From Thermoguttaceae bacterium (GTDB taxonomy: Bacteria > Planctomycetota > Planctomycetia > Pirellulales > Thermoguttaceae), in NCBI GenBank assembly GCA_028695965.1, contig JAQVHZ010000001.1, forward strand, positions 62,001 through 126,000: 64,000 nt of DNA, written 5' to 3'. Positions within the stretch are counted from its first letter, which is position 1. Each line of letters begins with the position of its first letter. Shown piece after piece: positions 33,134 to 44,500 of this stretch. A program made the translations under genes and the position numbers. The notes under the pieces were generated by a model. It did not search any database. It was not told the DNA's origin and saw only the letters and a list, made by a program, of their open reading frames with translations.

Positions 33134-34639
33134 TCACGCCGACCGTTTCTTGCGCAGCGAAACGCGCGGTTTTTTCTCATCCGCGTTCTCCTCGGGGTCT
33201 GATTTTGGCTCTTCCGGCGCGGGCATAGGAATCGCTTCCTGCTTTTCCGGCTCTTCAGACTCGTTGGACTCTTCGTCAAGCTTCGGCATGAGGATTGTCT
33301 TCGGCTCAGCCTCTGCCGACGCCTCCAACGCGTTCTCGAGCGATTCGAGCGCCGCGAGCGCCTCGTTGCGTTTGGAGACGCGCCGCGAAACGCCCGCGTC
33401 GAACCGGACCGTTTCGGAAGAGGGCGCCTGCGTAACGGTCGATGTCAATTTTGAGTTCAGCAGGCAGACGGTCGCCGAAAGGTTGTTGAGCGTCTTCTCG
33501 AACTCTCCGACTTCCGCAATTTTTTCGAGCGAGCGCGCGAAACGGTCCTCGAGCGCGGTCAGATCGGCGGCGGCGCGGAGCGCTTCGTTCAGCGCGGCTG
33601 TCTGAAGCGCGACCTTATCTTCGAGCGAATCGAGCCTTTCCGCACGCTTGGCCGTCTCTTCGAGCGCGGGCTGGATAGTGCGTTCAATAAATTCCTGCTG
33701 GGTCCTTGCGAGCGCTTGCGCCCACATGGCGCTCCCGTCGGTCAGCCGACGGTCGATCGAATCGCCAAACTGCGAGGCCGTCTGGGACATCGTCTGCGCC
33801 CACATGGTCGTTTGCGCGTGGGTCGCTTCGGCAAAGGATTGAGCGACCGACTGCATGAATCGTCGGGCCGTATCGAGCTCGCTGTCGGCGGCGAGCGACA
33901 CGGAGCAGAATCGGCCTCTCAGTTCGGAATCGACAAGCCGCGACACAGACGACTCAAGTTCGGCGTCCTGCCTGCGCGAGAAGAACTGCGCAAAATAAAG
34001 CACAAAAACGAGGGACAACGCAAGCGCGGTCGTATCGAACGCGATTTTCAAGCCGCTGGCAAGCATTTCGCCCGTCGTTTCGAGCTGCGTCAAGTCGAGA
34101 CTGCCGAGCGCGACGGTGATGCCGAGAACGGTGCCGAGGAACCCGAGGATCGGAATCGCCCAGATAAAGGTGCGGACCATGCCGTATTCGGCATCGCGGG
34201 CGTCGTAGGCGTCGTCGGCGAGGAACCGGAGTTCCTGGTCGAGATCGTCGGGACAACCGCCGAATTTCAAAAAGTTCAGCGCGTCGGCCAGCCGCGTCAG
34301 ATAGACCGTGTTGCCACGCACGGCGCGCGCCTTAGCGATCGTGTCGAGATACTCGTCGACCAGCTCGATCGGCTCTTTTTGACGTTTCTTTGGAGGAAAG
34401 AGCGCTCCGCGTTTCAGCGCTAGTCGTTCGCGCCGCGTTCGTATCGTCTTGAACGTCAAATCGAAGACGCCGACCCAAAACATGGCGATCGTCGCATATT
34501 CGACGGGGTGGCCCGTGCTGTACCGGACGATCGTTTCGTTGCGTATTAGCCCGGAATTGATCGCAAAGTAGAAGAGGAACGTTGCGACAAGCCCCCATAA
34601 GAACGGCGAACCGGCTAAGTTGATAAAGAGTTTTCTCAT
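33134..34639 (-). CDS. MotA/TolQ/ExbB-type channel subunit with long cytoplasmic tail
   Basis: 501 residues from the ATG at 34639 (a TTG at 34654 is also in frame). Predicted membrane segments: GSPFLWGLVATFLFYFAIN (~10-28), ATIAMFWVGVFDLTF (~48-62), and the TolQ core FIWAIPILGFLGTVLGITVALGSLD with the following TTALALSLVFVLYFAQFF (~157-220). GFLGTVLGI is the hallmark of MotA/TolQ/ExbB. After the channel comes a long helical tail (~225-400) with repeated AQTTMWAQTMSQTASQF-type heptads, then an acidic, Pro/Glu-rich end and a basic RKKRSA terminus. It likely forms a proton- or sodium-driven motor with the product of the next gene. Confidence 0.75.
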   Translation of the reverse strand: MRKLFINLAGSPFLWGLVATFLFYFAINSGLIRNETIVRYSTGHPVEYATIAMFWVGVFDLTFKTIRTRRERLALKRGALFPPKKRQKEPIELVDEYLDTIAKARAVRGNTVYLTRLADALNFLKFGGCPDDLDQELRFLADDAYDARDAEYGMVRTFIWAIPILGFLGTVLGITVALGSLDLTQLETTGEMLASGLKIAFDTTALALSLVFVLYFAQFFSRRQDAELESSVSRLVDSELRGRFCSVSLAADSELDTARRFMQSVAQSFAEATHAQTTMWAQTMSQTASQFGDSIDRRLTDGSAMWAQALARTQQEFIERTIQPALEETAKRAERLDSLEDKVALQTAALNEALRAAADLTALEDRFARSLEKIAEVGEFEKTLNNLSATVCLLNSKLTSTVTQAPSSETVRFDAGVSRRVSKRNEALAALESLENALEASAEAEPKTILMPKLDEESNESEEPEKQEAIPMPAPEEPKSDPEENADEKKPRVSLRKKRSA

Positions 34640-34718
34640 GATCTTTGGCGTCAATATATGCTGCGCCGCGGCCGAAACCGCCGCGCGGTAATCCTAAATG
34701 GGGATTGGGAACAAGCGA

Positions 34719-36077
34719 TTAAAAATCGTACCATATCCCGAATCCGTATTTTCGCTGGAAGCTGTGGTGGAACTGATAGAGGTCGTCGCCGCCCTGGAAA
34801 TACTCCGCGCCTATGCGAAAGAGTTCGTTCGTCATACTGCGCCACTGGAGCCCGGTCTGAATCGTCCAATATCCACCGAAATCCCGCTCTTGATACAGGT
34901 GCGCGTGACTTGCGAAGAACGGACGCGCCGCCCAATTAGAGATATTCGGATCGAATTGAGGCGAGTATTCGAGCCCCGCCTGCAGCTCGACGGGGTCGGC
35001 CGTATGCCCCGTACGGAACGCGTAATCGACTTCGGCGTAGAGCCGCGCGTCGTCGATCGGCTTGACGGCGAGTCCAAACATGATAGCGTCGCGGGAATAG
35101 TGTACGCGCGGCCGGAAATTATCGACGAGGTAGTTGTCGCCAAGGTGCGAACTGACGTGATAGTAGCCCGTCTTGAACTGCCAGCGCCTGGTTCCGTAGA
35201 CGAGCGGAACGCCCGCGCGGTAGTCGGTCGCCGCGAGGTTGCGATGGCGTTCCCAGTCGAGTCGGAGGAGCGCCGCGACGTCGAGCTCGAGTTCCCATCC
35301 TTCCGGCTGAACGGTTTCAGGCGTTCCAAAGCGCCAGAGCGCCGTGCGGCCGCCTAGCGATATGTCCCAAAGCGCCCCGTACCCCTCCGTATAGTTGATA
35401 ATACTTTGCATCCGCGAATCTTTTCGACTCGCAAGGTAGGACGGATACATCAGCCCTTGCGGCAGAAGCTGAGACGACCAGCCTTCTTTTGGCACGTCCG
35501 GCTCGATCCATCGTTCTTTAAACGTGTCGCCGTCGCGCGCGTTCGTTTCGACCGCGAACCCGAACAGACCTTTGCTCTTCGTCCGGGAACGCTTGGCGCC
35601 GAGCCCGGAACTCGCTTCGACGACGTCGGCGCGTTCGTTCCGGCGCGCGTAAGCGTCGGAGGTTGCGGCGTCGAGAAACGCGTCGGACCCCACGGGCGCT
35701 CCTTCTGCGCTCGCTATGTAGTCAAATCCGTATTTTTCTTCGAGTTCTTCGGCGCTCGGCAGCCGTTTGTCTCTGGAACTATAACGTTTTCGGGGCGTAT
35801 ATTCGGCCTCGTCGTCGTCTTCGAACTCCAGAATCTCTTCCGATTTCGCCGACGGCAACGAGTTCCGATACGCCGCCGCCGCGTCGTTCGTCTGATATTG
35901 CGTGATTCCGTACCCGCCGCGCTTCGCCGACGCGCTCGAATAGGACGAGACAAACGCTTCCTCTTTCTCCTCCGCAGACAAATCTGCCGAGAACAGAAGT
36001 GAAAACGCCATTAACAGGAACGCCAGCGCGATCGGCCGCGCCAGGTTCTGATTGGATAGGTTCGTAAAATATGTCAT
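34719..36077 (-). CDS. DUF1207 outer-membrane barrel protein
   Basis: 452 residues from the ATG at 36077, which starts a signal peptide (LARPIALAFLLMAFSLLFSADLSA); the frame runs open to 36236. Residues ~30-200 are low-complexity and acidic. Residues ~220-452 match planctomycete DUF1207: GLMYPSYLASRKDSRM, then alternating beta strands (VHYSRDAIMFGLAVK, ARLYAEVDYAFRTGHT, GYWTIQTGLQWRS). The last residue is Phe in GFGIWYDF, the outer-membrane sorting signature. It is probably an outer-membrane beta-barrel of unknown function. It is transcribed ahead of the TolQ-like gene with an 79-base gap and may be in the same unit. A ribokinase terminator lies upstream. Confidence 0.75.
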   Translation of the reverse strand: MTYFTNLSNQNLARPIALAFLLMAFSLLFSADLSAEEKEEAFVSSYSSASAKRGGYGITQYQTNDAAAAYRNSLPSAKSEEILEFEDDDEAEYTPRKRYSSRDKRLPSAEELEEKYGFDYIASAEGAPVGSDAFLDAATSDAYARRNERADVVEASSGLGAKRSRTKSKGLFGFAVETNARDGDTFKERWIEPDVPKEGWSSQLLPQGLMYPSYLASRKDSRMQSIINYTEGYGALWDISLGGRTALWRFGTPETVQPEGWELELDVAALLRLDWERHRNLAATDYRAGVPLVYGTRRWQFKTGYYHVSSHLGDNYLVDNFRPRVHYSRDAIMFGLAVKPIDDARLYAEVDYAFRTGHTADPVELQAGLEYSPQFDPNISNWAARPFFASHAHLYQERDFGGYWTIQTGLQWRSMTNELFRIGAEYFQGGDDLYQFHHSFQRKYGFGIWYDF

Positions 36078-36241
36078 CTCTTCGCGTTGATTCGCATTGA
36101 CTCCGTTGCGGGGCGACGGGACGATAAAACGCCTAGTTTGCACAATAGACTTTAGCGTAACTTTTTTATCGGAATCGAACAAGACCAAAATTAGACGGCG
36201 GCGCGCTCGATGAATCAAAGGAGAGCGCGACTGCAAGAATC

Positions 36242-36275
36242 AAAAACGCCGGCGCGTGTCGGAGAAACGCCGGCG
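36242..36275 (-). terminator. intrinsic terminator of rbsK
   Basis: CGCCGGCG at 36247-36254 pairs with CGCCGGCG at 36268-36275. On the minus strand TTTTT follows at once. It separates rbsK from the DUF1207 gene. Confidence 0.8.
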
Positions 36276-36313
36276 AATATTTTAACGCAGTTTTTCAGAA
36301 ACCTTGCTTTTTG

Positions 36314-37234
36314 TCAAGAGCGTTCAATCTCTTCACGAGTCGGCAAGGAGGGCTGGGCGCCGAGTTTTTGCACGCTCAGCGCCGCGGCTTTGGAGGCAAA
36401 CGCAACCGCGTCGTCGAGCGATCGGCCTTCTGCCAACGCCACGGCAAGCGCGCCGGAATAGGCGTCGCCGGCGGCGGTCGCGTCGACCGCGTCGACGCGC
36501 ATCGCGGGCGCGCTCTTACGGACGCCGTCTTTAGTCGCGACGTAGGAGCCCGCGACGCCCCGCGTTACGATCGCCGTCTCGACGCCAAGTTCGAGCAGCT
36601 TTTCCGCCGCTTGCCGCGCGGTCGCTTCGTCGGTAACTTCGATACCGGTCAGACGAGCCGCTTCCGTTTCGTTTGGTTTGACTACGGCGACGCATTCGAG
36701 GAGCTCTTGCGGCAGCGGTTCGCTCGGAGCCGGGGCGGGATCGAGCAGAACCGGAACCCCCGCGGCTTTGGCAATTTGCGCGGCGTGTTGAATTGTCTCT
36801 AACGGGCTCTCTAACTGGAAGACGACCATTTTCGCGCTTTTAATCGCCTCTTCTGCGCGGTCGACGTCGGCGGGCGTCAGCGCGAAATTGGCGCCTGAGG
36901 CGACTGAAATCGAGTTGTCGCCAGTCGAATCGACCATAATGAGCGCGACCCCTGTCGCCAATTCCGGGTCTTTCTGAATGAACGAGACGTCAATTCCCTC
37001 TTGAGCGTACCCTTCAACCGCTTGGGCGCCGAGCATATCGTCGCCAACGCGCGCGACAAAGACGACGTCGCCGCCAGCGCGCGCGGCGGCAACCGCTTGG
37101 TTAGCGCCCTTGCCTCCCGGAGCGGTCGCAAAGGTCCCGCCGACGACCGTTTCGCCCGGGGCGGGTATGCGCTCCGCCTTGATAATCATGTCGGTGTTCG
37201 AACTACCGACGACAACGATTTTCGGTTTAGACAT
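36314..37234 (-). CDS. rbsK: Ribokinase
   Basis: 306 residues, the normal size for RbsK in the PfkB family, which phosphorylates D-ribose at O5 with ATP in the cytoplasm. Motifs are in order: VVGSSNTDM, GGTFATAPGGKGANQAVAAAR (substrate and oxyanion region), NISVASGAN-like (DNSISVASGANFAL), VVKPNETEA, and the catalytic signature DATAAGDAYSGALAVAL with its Asp base. No ribose transporter or RbsD lies beside it. It is transcribed as a single gene between a hairpin region (37280-37310) and its own terminator. Other PfkB sugar kinases cannot be excluded, but the ribokinase-type signatures are good. Confidence 0.88.
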   Translation of the reverse strand: MSKPKIVVVGSSNTDMIIKAERIPAPGETVVGGTFATAPGGKGANQAVAAARAGGDVVFVARVGDDMLGAQAVEGYAQEGIDVSFIQKDPELATGVALIMVDSTGDNSISVASGANFALTPADVDRAEEAIKSAKMVVFQLESPLETIQHAAQIAKAAGVPVLLDPAPAPSEPLPQELLECVAVVKPNETEAARLTGIEVTDEATARQAAEKLLELGVETAIVTRGVAGSYVATKDGVRKSAPAMRVDAVDATAAGDAYSGALAVALAEGRSLDDAVAFASKAAALSVQKLGAQPSLPTREEIERS

Positions 37235-37279
37235 TTTGTCGTCCTTTCACGTTGGGTTCTGGAATAACAACTTCTGCTG

Positions 37280-37310
37280 CGGCTGGAATTGAAAACGCTC
37301 GTTCCAGCCG
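37280..37310. other. hairpin between uxs and rbsK
   Basis: CGGCTGGAA (37280-37288) pairs with TTCCAGCCG (37302-37310), loop of 13 bases. It may end the uxs message, but no U-tract is present. Confidence 0.4.
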
Positions 37311-37349
37311 ACGCAATTCGAGTTTGGGCTCGAGCAAACCGCTCTCTTG

Positions 37350-38324
37350 TCAATAATTCGGCGTGGGAGCGCGATAGTCGTCCAAATTGATCGTTTTGAA
37401 CCACTCGATCATCTTGGTCAGGCCTTCGCGCAGCTGGATTTTCGGCTCCCAATTCAACTTCTCTTTTGCCAGGGAGATATCGGGCTGTCTCTTATAAGGG
37501 TCGTCGAGCGGCTGTTCCTTGAAGACGTATTTCGGCTCTTTGCCAAGGAGCTCCCAAACGAGTTCCGCCAGTTCTTTGATGGTAAATTCGTTCGGATTGC
37601 CCAAGTTGACCGGTCCGATGAAATTTTTTTCATTTTCCATTAGGCGGACCAGTCCGTCGATCAAGTCGGTATAATAGCAGAACGAACGGGTTTGGGAACC
37701 GTCTCCATAAATTGTAATTGGTTCGTCCGCCAGCGCTTGACGGATAAAATTCGAGACGACTCGGCCGTCAAACGGGTGCGTTTTCGGTCCGTACGTGTTG
37801 AAGATGCGCGCTATTCGAATGTGCGTGCCGTACATACGGTACGCGTCCATAAAGAGCGTTTCTGCGGCGCGCTTGCCTTCGTCGTAGCACGCTCGCGGAC
37901 CGATCGTATTGACCGAACCGCGATAATCCTCTTTCTGAGGATGGACCTCGGGGTCGCCGTAGACCTCGCTTGTCGACGCCTGAAGAATCTTCGCGCGGCA
38001 TTCTCTTGCAAGATCCAATAGATTGATGGCGCCTAAGACCGAGGTCTTGATTGTCTTCATTGGGTTATATTGGTAATGTCCCGGCGCGGCAGGACACGCT
38101 AAATTGTAAATTTCGTCGACTTCTAAAACCAACGGGATGGTAACGTCGTGCCTGATCAGCTCGAAATTCGGGCGCGACAGGAGGTGCGACACGTTCGATT
38201 TCTGGCTCGTAAAGAAGTTGTCGACGCAGATGACGTCGTGCCCTTGTTCGATGAGAAGTTCGCAGAGATGCGAGCCCAGGAAGCCCGCGCCGCCTGCGAC
38301 GAGTATGCGTTTGATCCGCGCCAT
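37350..38324 (-). CDS. uxs: UDP-glucuronate decarboxylase (UDP-xylose synthase)
   Basis: 324 residues. A short-chain dehydrogenase of the UXS group: NAD-binding [10 protein letters not shown] near the N-terminus, [24 protein letters not shown], then the very conserved [27 protein letters not shown], the catalytic [15 protein letters not shown], and [16 protein letters not shown] (Tyr-x3-Lys). It converts UDP-glucuronate to UDP-xylose with release of CO2. UDP-xylose would feed surface glycan or exopolysaccharide assembly, and GT2 genes occur about 10 kb away. It lies between the giant surface-protein gene, which ends in two terminators, and rbsK, so it is likely a single unit. Confidence 0.88.
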   Translation of the reverse strand: MARIKRILVAGGAGFLGSHLCELLIEQGHDVICVDNFFTSQKSNVSHLLSRPNFELIRHDVTIPLVLEVDEIYNLACPAAPGHYQYNPMKTIKTSVLGAINLLDLARECRAKILQASTSEVYGDPEVHPQKEDYRGSVNTIGPRACYDEGKRAAETLFMDAYRMYGTHIRIARIFNTYGPKTHPFDGRVVSNFIRQALADEPITIYGDGSQTRSFCYYTDLIDGLVRLMENEKNFIGPVNLGNPNEFTIKELAELVWELLGKEPKYVFKEQPLDDPYKRQPDISLAKEKLNWEPKIQLREGLTKMIEWFKTINLDDYRAPTPNY

Positions 38325-38381
38325 TATTGAACGCTCTTTCTGAAAAAGTCTCTTGTTGACGCCGTTGTTCTTTCAACGGCA

Positions 38382-38406
38382 ATAAAAAAAGGGGCGAGCG
38401 CCCCTT
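38382..38406 (-). terminator. second intrinsic terminator after the giant gene
   Basis: AAGGGGC (38389-38395) pairs with GCCCCTT (38400-38406). On the minus strand a run of seven T residues follows. It lies about 100 bases after the stop codon. Confidence 0.85.
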
Positions 38407-38417
38407 CTCTGTTAGTA

Positions 38418-38450
38418 AATCCGCGCTCGCCGGTCAGGGCGGCGCGGATT
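38418..38450 (-). terminator. first hairpin after the giant gene, tandem terminator
   Basis: AATCCGCGC (38418-38426) pairs with GCGCGGATT (38442-38450), followed on the minus strand by TTTAC. Together with 38382-38406 it forms a tandem pair. Confidence 0.6.
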
Positions 38451-38503
38451 CGTTTCATCACTCAGCGCCCGAGGGCGCGTCCCGTAACGTCGGGACGCCG
38501 CTC

Positions 38504-41500
38504 TCAGTTCTCGAACAGATCGTTGAGGAAGTCGGCGTCGAAGACTGATTCGGAGAGTTCGACGTCCAGGTCGGCCGCCGCGTCAACTTCCATTTCGAAG
38601 GAACCGAACTCGGCGAACGCGGCCGCGGTCGTTTCAGCGACGAACGCGTCGGCTGCGACGGCGACCGTCGGCTCAGCGACAAGGGCGACCGATTCGCTGT
38701 TCTCCGCCTTGACGGAGACGCTTCCGGAAATCGCGTTCCATTCGAACGCGTCTTGATCCAAGATCGCTGCGGCGGCAAAGGCTGGCGCGGCGAATACTTG
38801 AACGTCGGTCGCGATCGGTTCGATCGTCGAGAAGACGTTGTCGGCTTCAACGGCGAGGTCGAGGGTCGCGCCGCTTCCGGATCCGGTAACGGTAATTGTG
38901 CCGAGGGCGAATCCTTCAGCCGAGTTGTCGACGAAGAGGACCGGGTTGTACACGCCGGCGCCTTGGTACCAGTGCGACAGGACGCGGCTCATGCCGAGCC
39001 CGACATAAGTCGAGGTCGTTCCGTCGTTCCAGTCGACCATCCAGTAGGCGTAAGCCGAGCTGTTGGAAACGACTTCGAAGACTGCTACGTAGCTGCCGTT
39101 CATGCTGACGCCGTTTTCTTCGACGTTGAAGGACGCGGGCGCTTCAGCGATCGTGTACTCGGCAACGTCGGACCAAGCCGATTCGTTCTTAGCGGAGGAC
39201 GCCAACGCCTTGATGCGAACTTCGACGACGTCGCCCGTCTGCCATCCGGCTTCGTTGATCAGCCCGAAGGTTCCGGTGAGGGCCGCCGTAGCGGTCCAGT
39301 TCGCGTCGCCCTTGACACGGTACTCGACGACATATTCCTTGGCGGGGTCTGTCGTGGTCCATTCAACGACGAGGTTCGAATTGACGTCGCGTCCGACGAA
39401 CGTAACGATCGGAGCCTCGTAGTTCGGCGCCGCAGGATCGGTAACGACGATCGTGAAGGTCTTGTCGACAAACGTGCCGCCCGAGTCGGTCGCCCTTGCG
39501 GTAACGCGGTAGTCGCCCGCCGCCAAAGGCATAGCGACGACAACGTTATTACCGTCGAGCGCGAAGGCTCCTCCGGCGTTGTCGAGCAGGTCGTAGGTAA
39601 ACGTGTCGCCTTCGTTGGCGTCGACCGCGTTGAGCACGGCGACGACCGAACCGACGTCGATAGTGGACAGGATGTTTTCGGTCAGGGTAACGTTGATCGT
39701 GGTCGGAGCAACGTTGCCTTGTTCTTCGATGGCGCCCATATCGACGCGGCCGCTGGCGATTCGTTGATTGCCGTGTACGTCGAGCGTGCCGACGACATAC
39801 GGGTCGTGTCCAGCGTTGATCATCTTCGAACCGATTTGGAGTCCGAGATCCCACTTAGTCCACTCGGTCGCGGGGTCAAAGCCGATGAATTCCGGATCGA
39901 CCGACTTCACGCCAGCGCCCGTTATCGCGATGTTGGAGGAACCGACGTTGGAGTACGCCAACGTGGTCTTGCTCGTCGCCATAATCGTGGTGGCGTAGAG
40001 GTCGTCGGCGCTCGCGGCGTTATTGCCGTAAAGGATCGAGTTCCGGACGTTCAGGACGTGGTTCGCCCAGACGCCCGCGCCGATCGATTCGGATTTAGCG
40101 CCAGTCGCCGTGTTGCCGACGATCGTCGAGTTCACGAGGTTGACGTCATAAGACGCGTCGCTGTTGAACAGGTCGACCATGTTAACTTGCGCGTAAACGC
40201 CGGCGCCGAGGGACGCCCTGTTGGCGATAACGAGCGAGTTCGCGACGGTCGCGCCCGTGTAGGTCCCGATACCGCCGCCGTAGTAAACGGCCGAGTTATC
40301 GGCGATCGTGGTACGATTGACGAACAGTTGACCGCGGTTGTAGACGCCGCCGTAGTAGTTGGCGCTGTTGCCGACGATTTCCGAATCGATAATCGTCATT
40401 GTACCGGCGTTGTAGGCGCCGCCGCCGTATGCCGCGACGTTGTTGTAGAGCCCAACTCTGTCGAGCGTCAAGGTCGCGTAGTTGCGCGCGCCGCCGCCCG
40501 CGTTGTCCGGATTATCGGAGAGCGTCCCGTAACCGCCGCGCGCTATGTCGATGTTCAACAAGGTAACGTTGGCGGCGTCATTTTCGGAACCGACGACAAC
40601 GACCGAGCCGTTGAAACCGCTGGATTCGAGCGTGAGCTTCTGCGCGTCGTTTCCAATGACAACGTTGGAGTCGATATAGAGAGTCGAGTTCAAAATGACG
40701 TTGGTAACGGACGGGTCGAAGGTAACCGTGGTTTCGCCAAGGCGCGCCGCGTAGGAAATCGCTTCGCGCAAGGAGACGACGCCGTCGGTCGGGTCTTCCA
40801 CGTCGAGGTTGGTAGTAACGGTCGCGGAAGGTTCTTCGAACGGGAATTCGAAGGCGCCCATATCGACCGCGTCGATCGAGGTGCAGATACGGTCGTTTCC
40901 GGCGAGGTCGTACACGAGGGCGACGCCGTTGGCGTCAAGCGCGTAAGCGTTGAGACCCGCATTGACGGCGGCAGAACCGGCGGTCAAGGTAAGGTCGGGG
41001 TTATTGACGACTCTTCCGCCCGCGAAGATAGGAGCGACGGCGAATCCAGCGTCTCCCGTCTTGACGTTCTTCGTAGTCGGGGTCTTGTTGACGCCGACGG
41101 TGGAACCAATCAACGAGTTGTAGAAGTAGGTTGTCGTCGTCGCCGCGTATAGATCGACGGCTTCTGCGGCGTAGTTGCTGGCAACAATGACGTTGTACGC
41201 TTTGAACGTGCCCTTGTTGTAGACGCCGCCCGCCGTTTCCGCCGCCGAGTTCGCGGCGATGGTAACGTTGCGCGCAGTCACGCTGCCGCTGTCGACGGCG
41301 ATGGCGCCGCCGTTGACAGCCGCTTCATTCAGCCACATGACCGTGTTGGAGATCGTCGCGGTTCCTCTCGCGTTGTAGAGCGCGGCGCCGGAACCGGACG
41401 CGCGGTTCGACCTGAAGTTCCCGTTCGTCGCCTTGAACGTGCTGGCGTTGTAAACCGCCGCGCCGTTTTCAGCGGAGTTCGAGATGAAGGCGACGGAACC

Positions 41501-44500
41501 GAACGCTGCGGAACCCGCGGCGTTGTAGAGCGCGCCGCCGGAGCCTGTGGCCGAGTTGCCTTCGAAGCTCCACGCGGAGCTCGCGTCGATAGCGCCGACG
41601 TTGTAAATCGCCGCGCCTTCTGCGGCGACGTTGCCGCCGAACTTCACGGCGCCGTCGCTGCCGACGACGATCGAGTTCGCAGCGTTGTAGATCGCGCCGC
41701 CCTTCGAAGCGACGTTCGCGAGGAACTCAACGCCGCTCAGCGTGATGACGTACGGATTAGCCGCGCTCGACATACTGTTGTAGATCGCGCCGCCGAAGCC
41801 GTTCGTCTTATTGGAGTTGAAGACGACGTCTGTCAAGTTCAACGCGCCGTAGTTGTCGATCGCGCCCGCGCCGCCGCTTGCTTCGTTGTTCGCGAAGGAA
41901 CTTGCGGTAATGGTCGCGTCGCCTTGGTAATTGACGATCGCGCCGCCGTAGACCGCAGTGTTGCCGTCGAACGTGGAGTTGGTTACGACGAGCGTTCCGT
42001 CGGCGTTGTAGATCGCGCCCGCTTGGTCTGCGGCTTGACCGCCGCGGAACGTCGCCTGATTCAGGGTCGCTTCTCCGGTGTTGTAAATCGCGGCGCCGTC
42101 GGTCGCAGTAGAACCGTTGAAGGAAACCAAGTTGCCAACTAAGGAGCCGGCGTTGTAGACCGCGCCGCCGTCTTGCGCCGCGTTCATATCGGCGAAGGCG
42201 AGGTTGAAGAGGTCGAGCGTTGCGGTTTCAGCGTTGTAGACGCCCGCGCCGCTGTTCGCTTCAGCCGAGTTGATCGCAACGTTCGTAACAGACAGGTTGC
42301 CCGCGTTGTAAATCGCGGCGCCGACGTCTGCTTTCGCGTTGACGAGGGTCAGACCGCCGATGCGAACGTCGCCGTGAGCGACGAAGAAGATTCGCGAGGC
42401 GGATTGCGCGTCGATCATTACCGTCTCGCCGTCGCTGACCGAGATAACCATATCGCGATCAATAACGAGTTCTCCGTCGACCAAGACGATCGTCTTACCG
42501 AAGACGGTCGGATGGAAGGTGATCGTGTCGGCGATCGCGCTTGTGAAGGTAACGAGGTCCGCGCCGTTCCAGACAAACGTTTCGCCGTTAGCGAGCGCGT
42601 AAGCGACGTTGGCGGCAAGAGCGACAATTGTGTCGTCTTGTTGTTCTTCGCCTTCTCCAGCCTCTTCAGCTTTAATGACGAAGGTGATCGCGCCGTTGGC
42701 GTACGTCGCAATCGTGCCTTCTTCGGCGCCGATTTCAGCGTTCGGAGCGAGCGCGAAGGTCGCGCCGTCTTCGATCTTCTTGACCATAGAGATCGCGCTG
42801 GTCGTTTCGCTTCCGACCGCGGCGATCGCTTCGCGCAAGGAGACGAGTCCGTCGTATCGGTCGACGACGTCAAGCTCGGTCGTAACGACCAAGCTGGGAC
42901 GTTCGGCGACTTCGAAGGTCGTTGTGTACGCGTTGTTGTCGTTCGACGATTCAAAGACGGTATCGTTGACGTCGAGCGTGATCGTCGCTTGATAATGACC
43001 GGCGTCGAACAAGCCGAGGTTCCAGTAACCGGAAACCGTTTCATTTTGCTCGAGCCAGAACGCTTCGGACATATATCCGTTGACGTTGTCGCCGTAGGTC
43101 CTCGTGAAGACCTTGGAAGCGCCTTCAACGACGTTGCCGTCAGCGTCGAGACGATCGATCGTGATCGTGTAGTTGAAGCTGTTCAGAACGACGCCGGAGC
43201 CATAGTTGCCAAAGAGGTAGTCGAAGCAGACGTCCCAGCCTTCGACGAACTTGCCCGTGCTGACGCCGTTCACGGTCGAGTACCAGCCAGCGAGGACGTC
43301 GCCGGTATCAAAGGCGAGGTCGGGAGCGCCGGCGCGGGATTCGACTGCGCCGAGATCGACATATTCGGACACGATACGGTCGCCGCCGTAAACGTCTTTT
43401 TCGATTCCTTCAATGAACGAGTTCACGCCGGTGTTGACCGCCGGGCTGGTGGACGCAAGCTTGTAATCTGCGCCGAATCTCGGATTGACCGGATTAGCGG
43501 TCGTGCCGACAAAGGCGGAGAAGCCGTCCGCGACGCTCAGCCCTTCGGGAGTAACGACGTTTTCACCGTCGCCAAGCAAGGAGGCGTACAGAACGACGGT
43601 CGCCGCTTGTTGGATCGCGAGATCGCCGCCCTGGTAAGAACCGACGTTGCGCGCGATAATCGAGTTCTTGACCTCGGCTTGCGCGTTGTCGAGCGCGACG
43701 CCGCCGCCGATAGCCGCCGTGTTGTCGGCGATCGTATCGTTGACGAGCGAAACGGTCATGACAGCGCCTTCTCCGATCGCGTAGATCGCGCCGCCTTCCG
43801 CGTTCGCGGAGCTGTTGTTCGCGAGGAGCGAGTTGACGACCGTCAAGTTGGAAGCTTGCGAGGTCGCCGCCGCCGCGATCGCGCCGCCGTTGTAGTTCGC
43901 CAGGTTGTTCTCAAAGATCGAGCTCGTGATCGTCGCGTTCGAGTTTTGGAAGTAGACCGCGCCGCCGAAGTAGTTCGAGGCGTTCGCGTCAAATCTCGCG
44001 CCGTCGACTTCAAGGGCGCCGATCGAGTAGATCGCGCCGCCGAAGTACGCGGCTTGGTTCTCGCTGAAGGAACCGCCGTTCACCGTCAACGCGCCGGAGT
44101 TGTAAATCGCGCCGCCGAAGCCGTCGAGCAGGATCTTGTCGTTCGGATCGACTTGCGCTTCTGTATAAGCGGTCGAGTTGAAAACGCTGACGTTGGTAAG
44201 TTCAAGCGTGCCGGCGTTGTGGATCGCGCCGCCCGTAGTCTCGCGACCGTTCACGAAATCCATGTTGGCAAGCTCGACCACACGACCGAAAACGACGCTC
44301 ATAACGCGAGAGAGCGTTCCTGCGTCGACTGTGATAACGGCGTTGCCGTTAGCGTCAGTCGCAGCGACGATCGATTGATCTCTGGCGGGCGTGATCTCCG
44401 CGCCGTCGAGGGTGATGATTGCGTTCGCGGCGACGAGCGCGTCGCTGAACGTGATTTCGTTGCCGACGAAGGCGGAGACCCACACGGAGCCGTCGTTTGC

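Noticed and set aside
30820..34639. Zorya anti-phage system
   Set aside because: The TolQ-like/anchor pair resembles ZorA-ZorB only in layout. No ZorC/D/E-type gene is present, and DUF1207, rbsK and uxs are the neighbours.
38753..41152. Plus-strand open frame of 799 codons
   Set aside because: It is antisense to the giant surface-protein gene. GC-rich codon use of that gene leaves long open frames on the other strand. No ribosome binding site or domain supports it.
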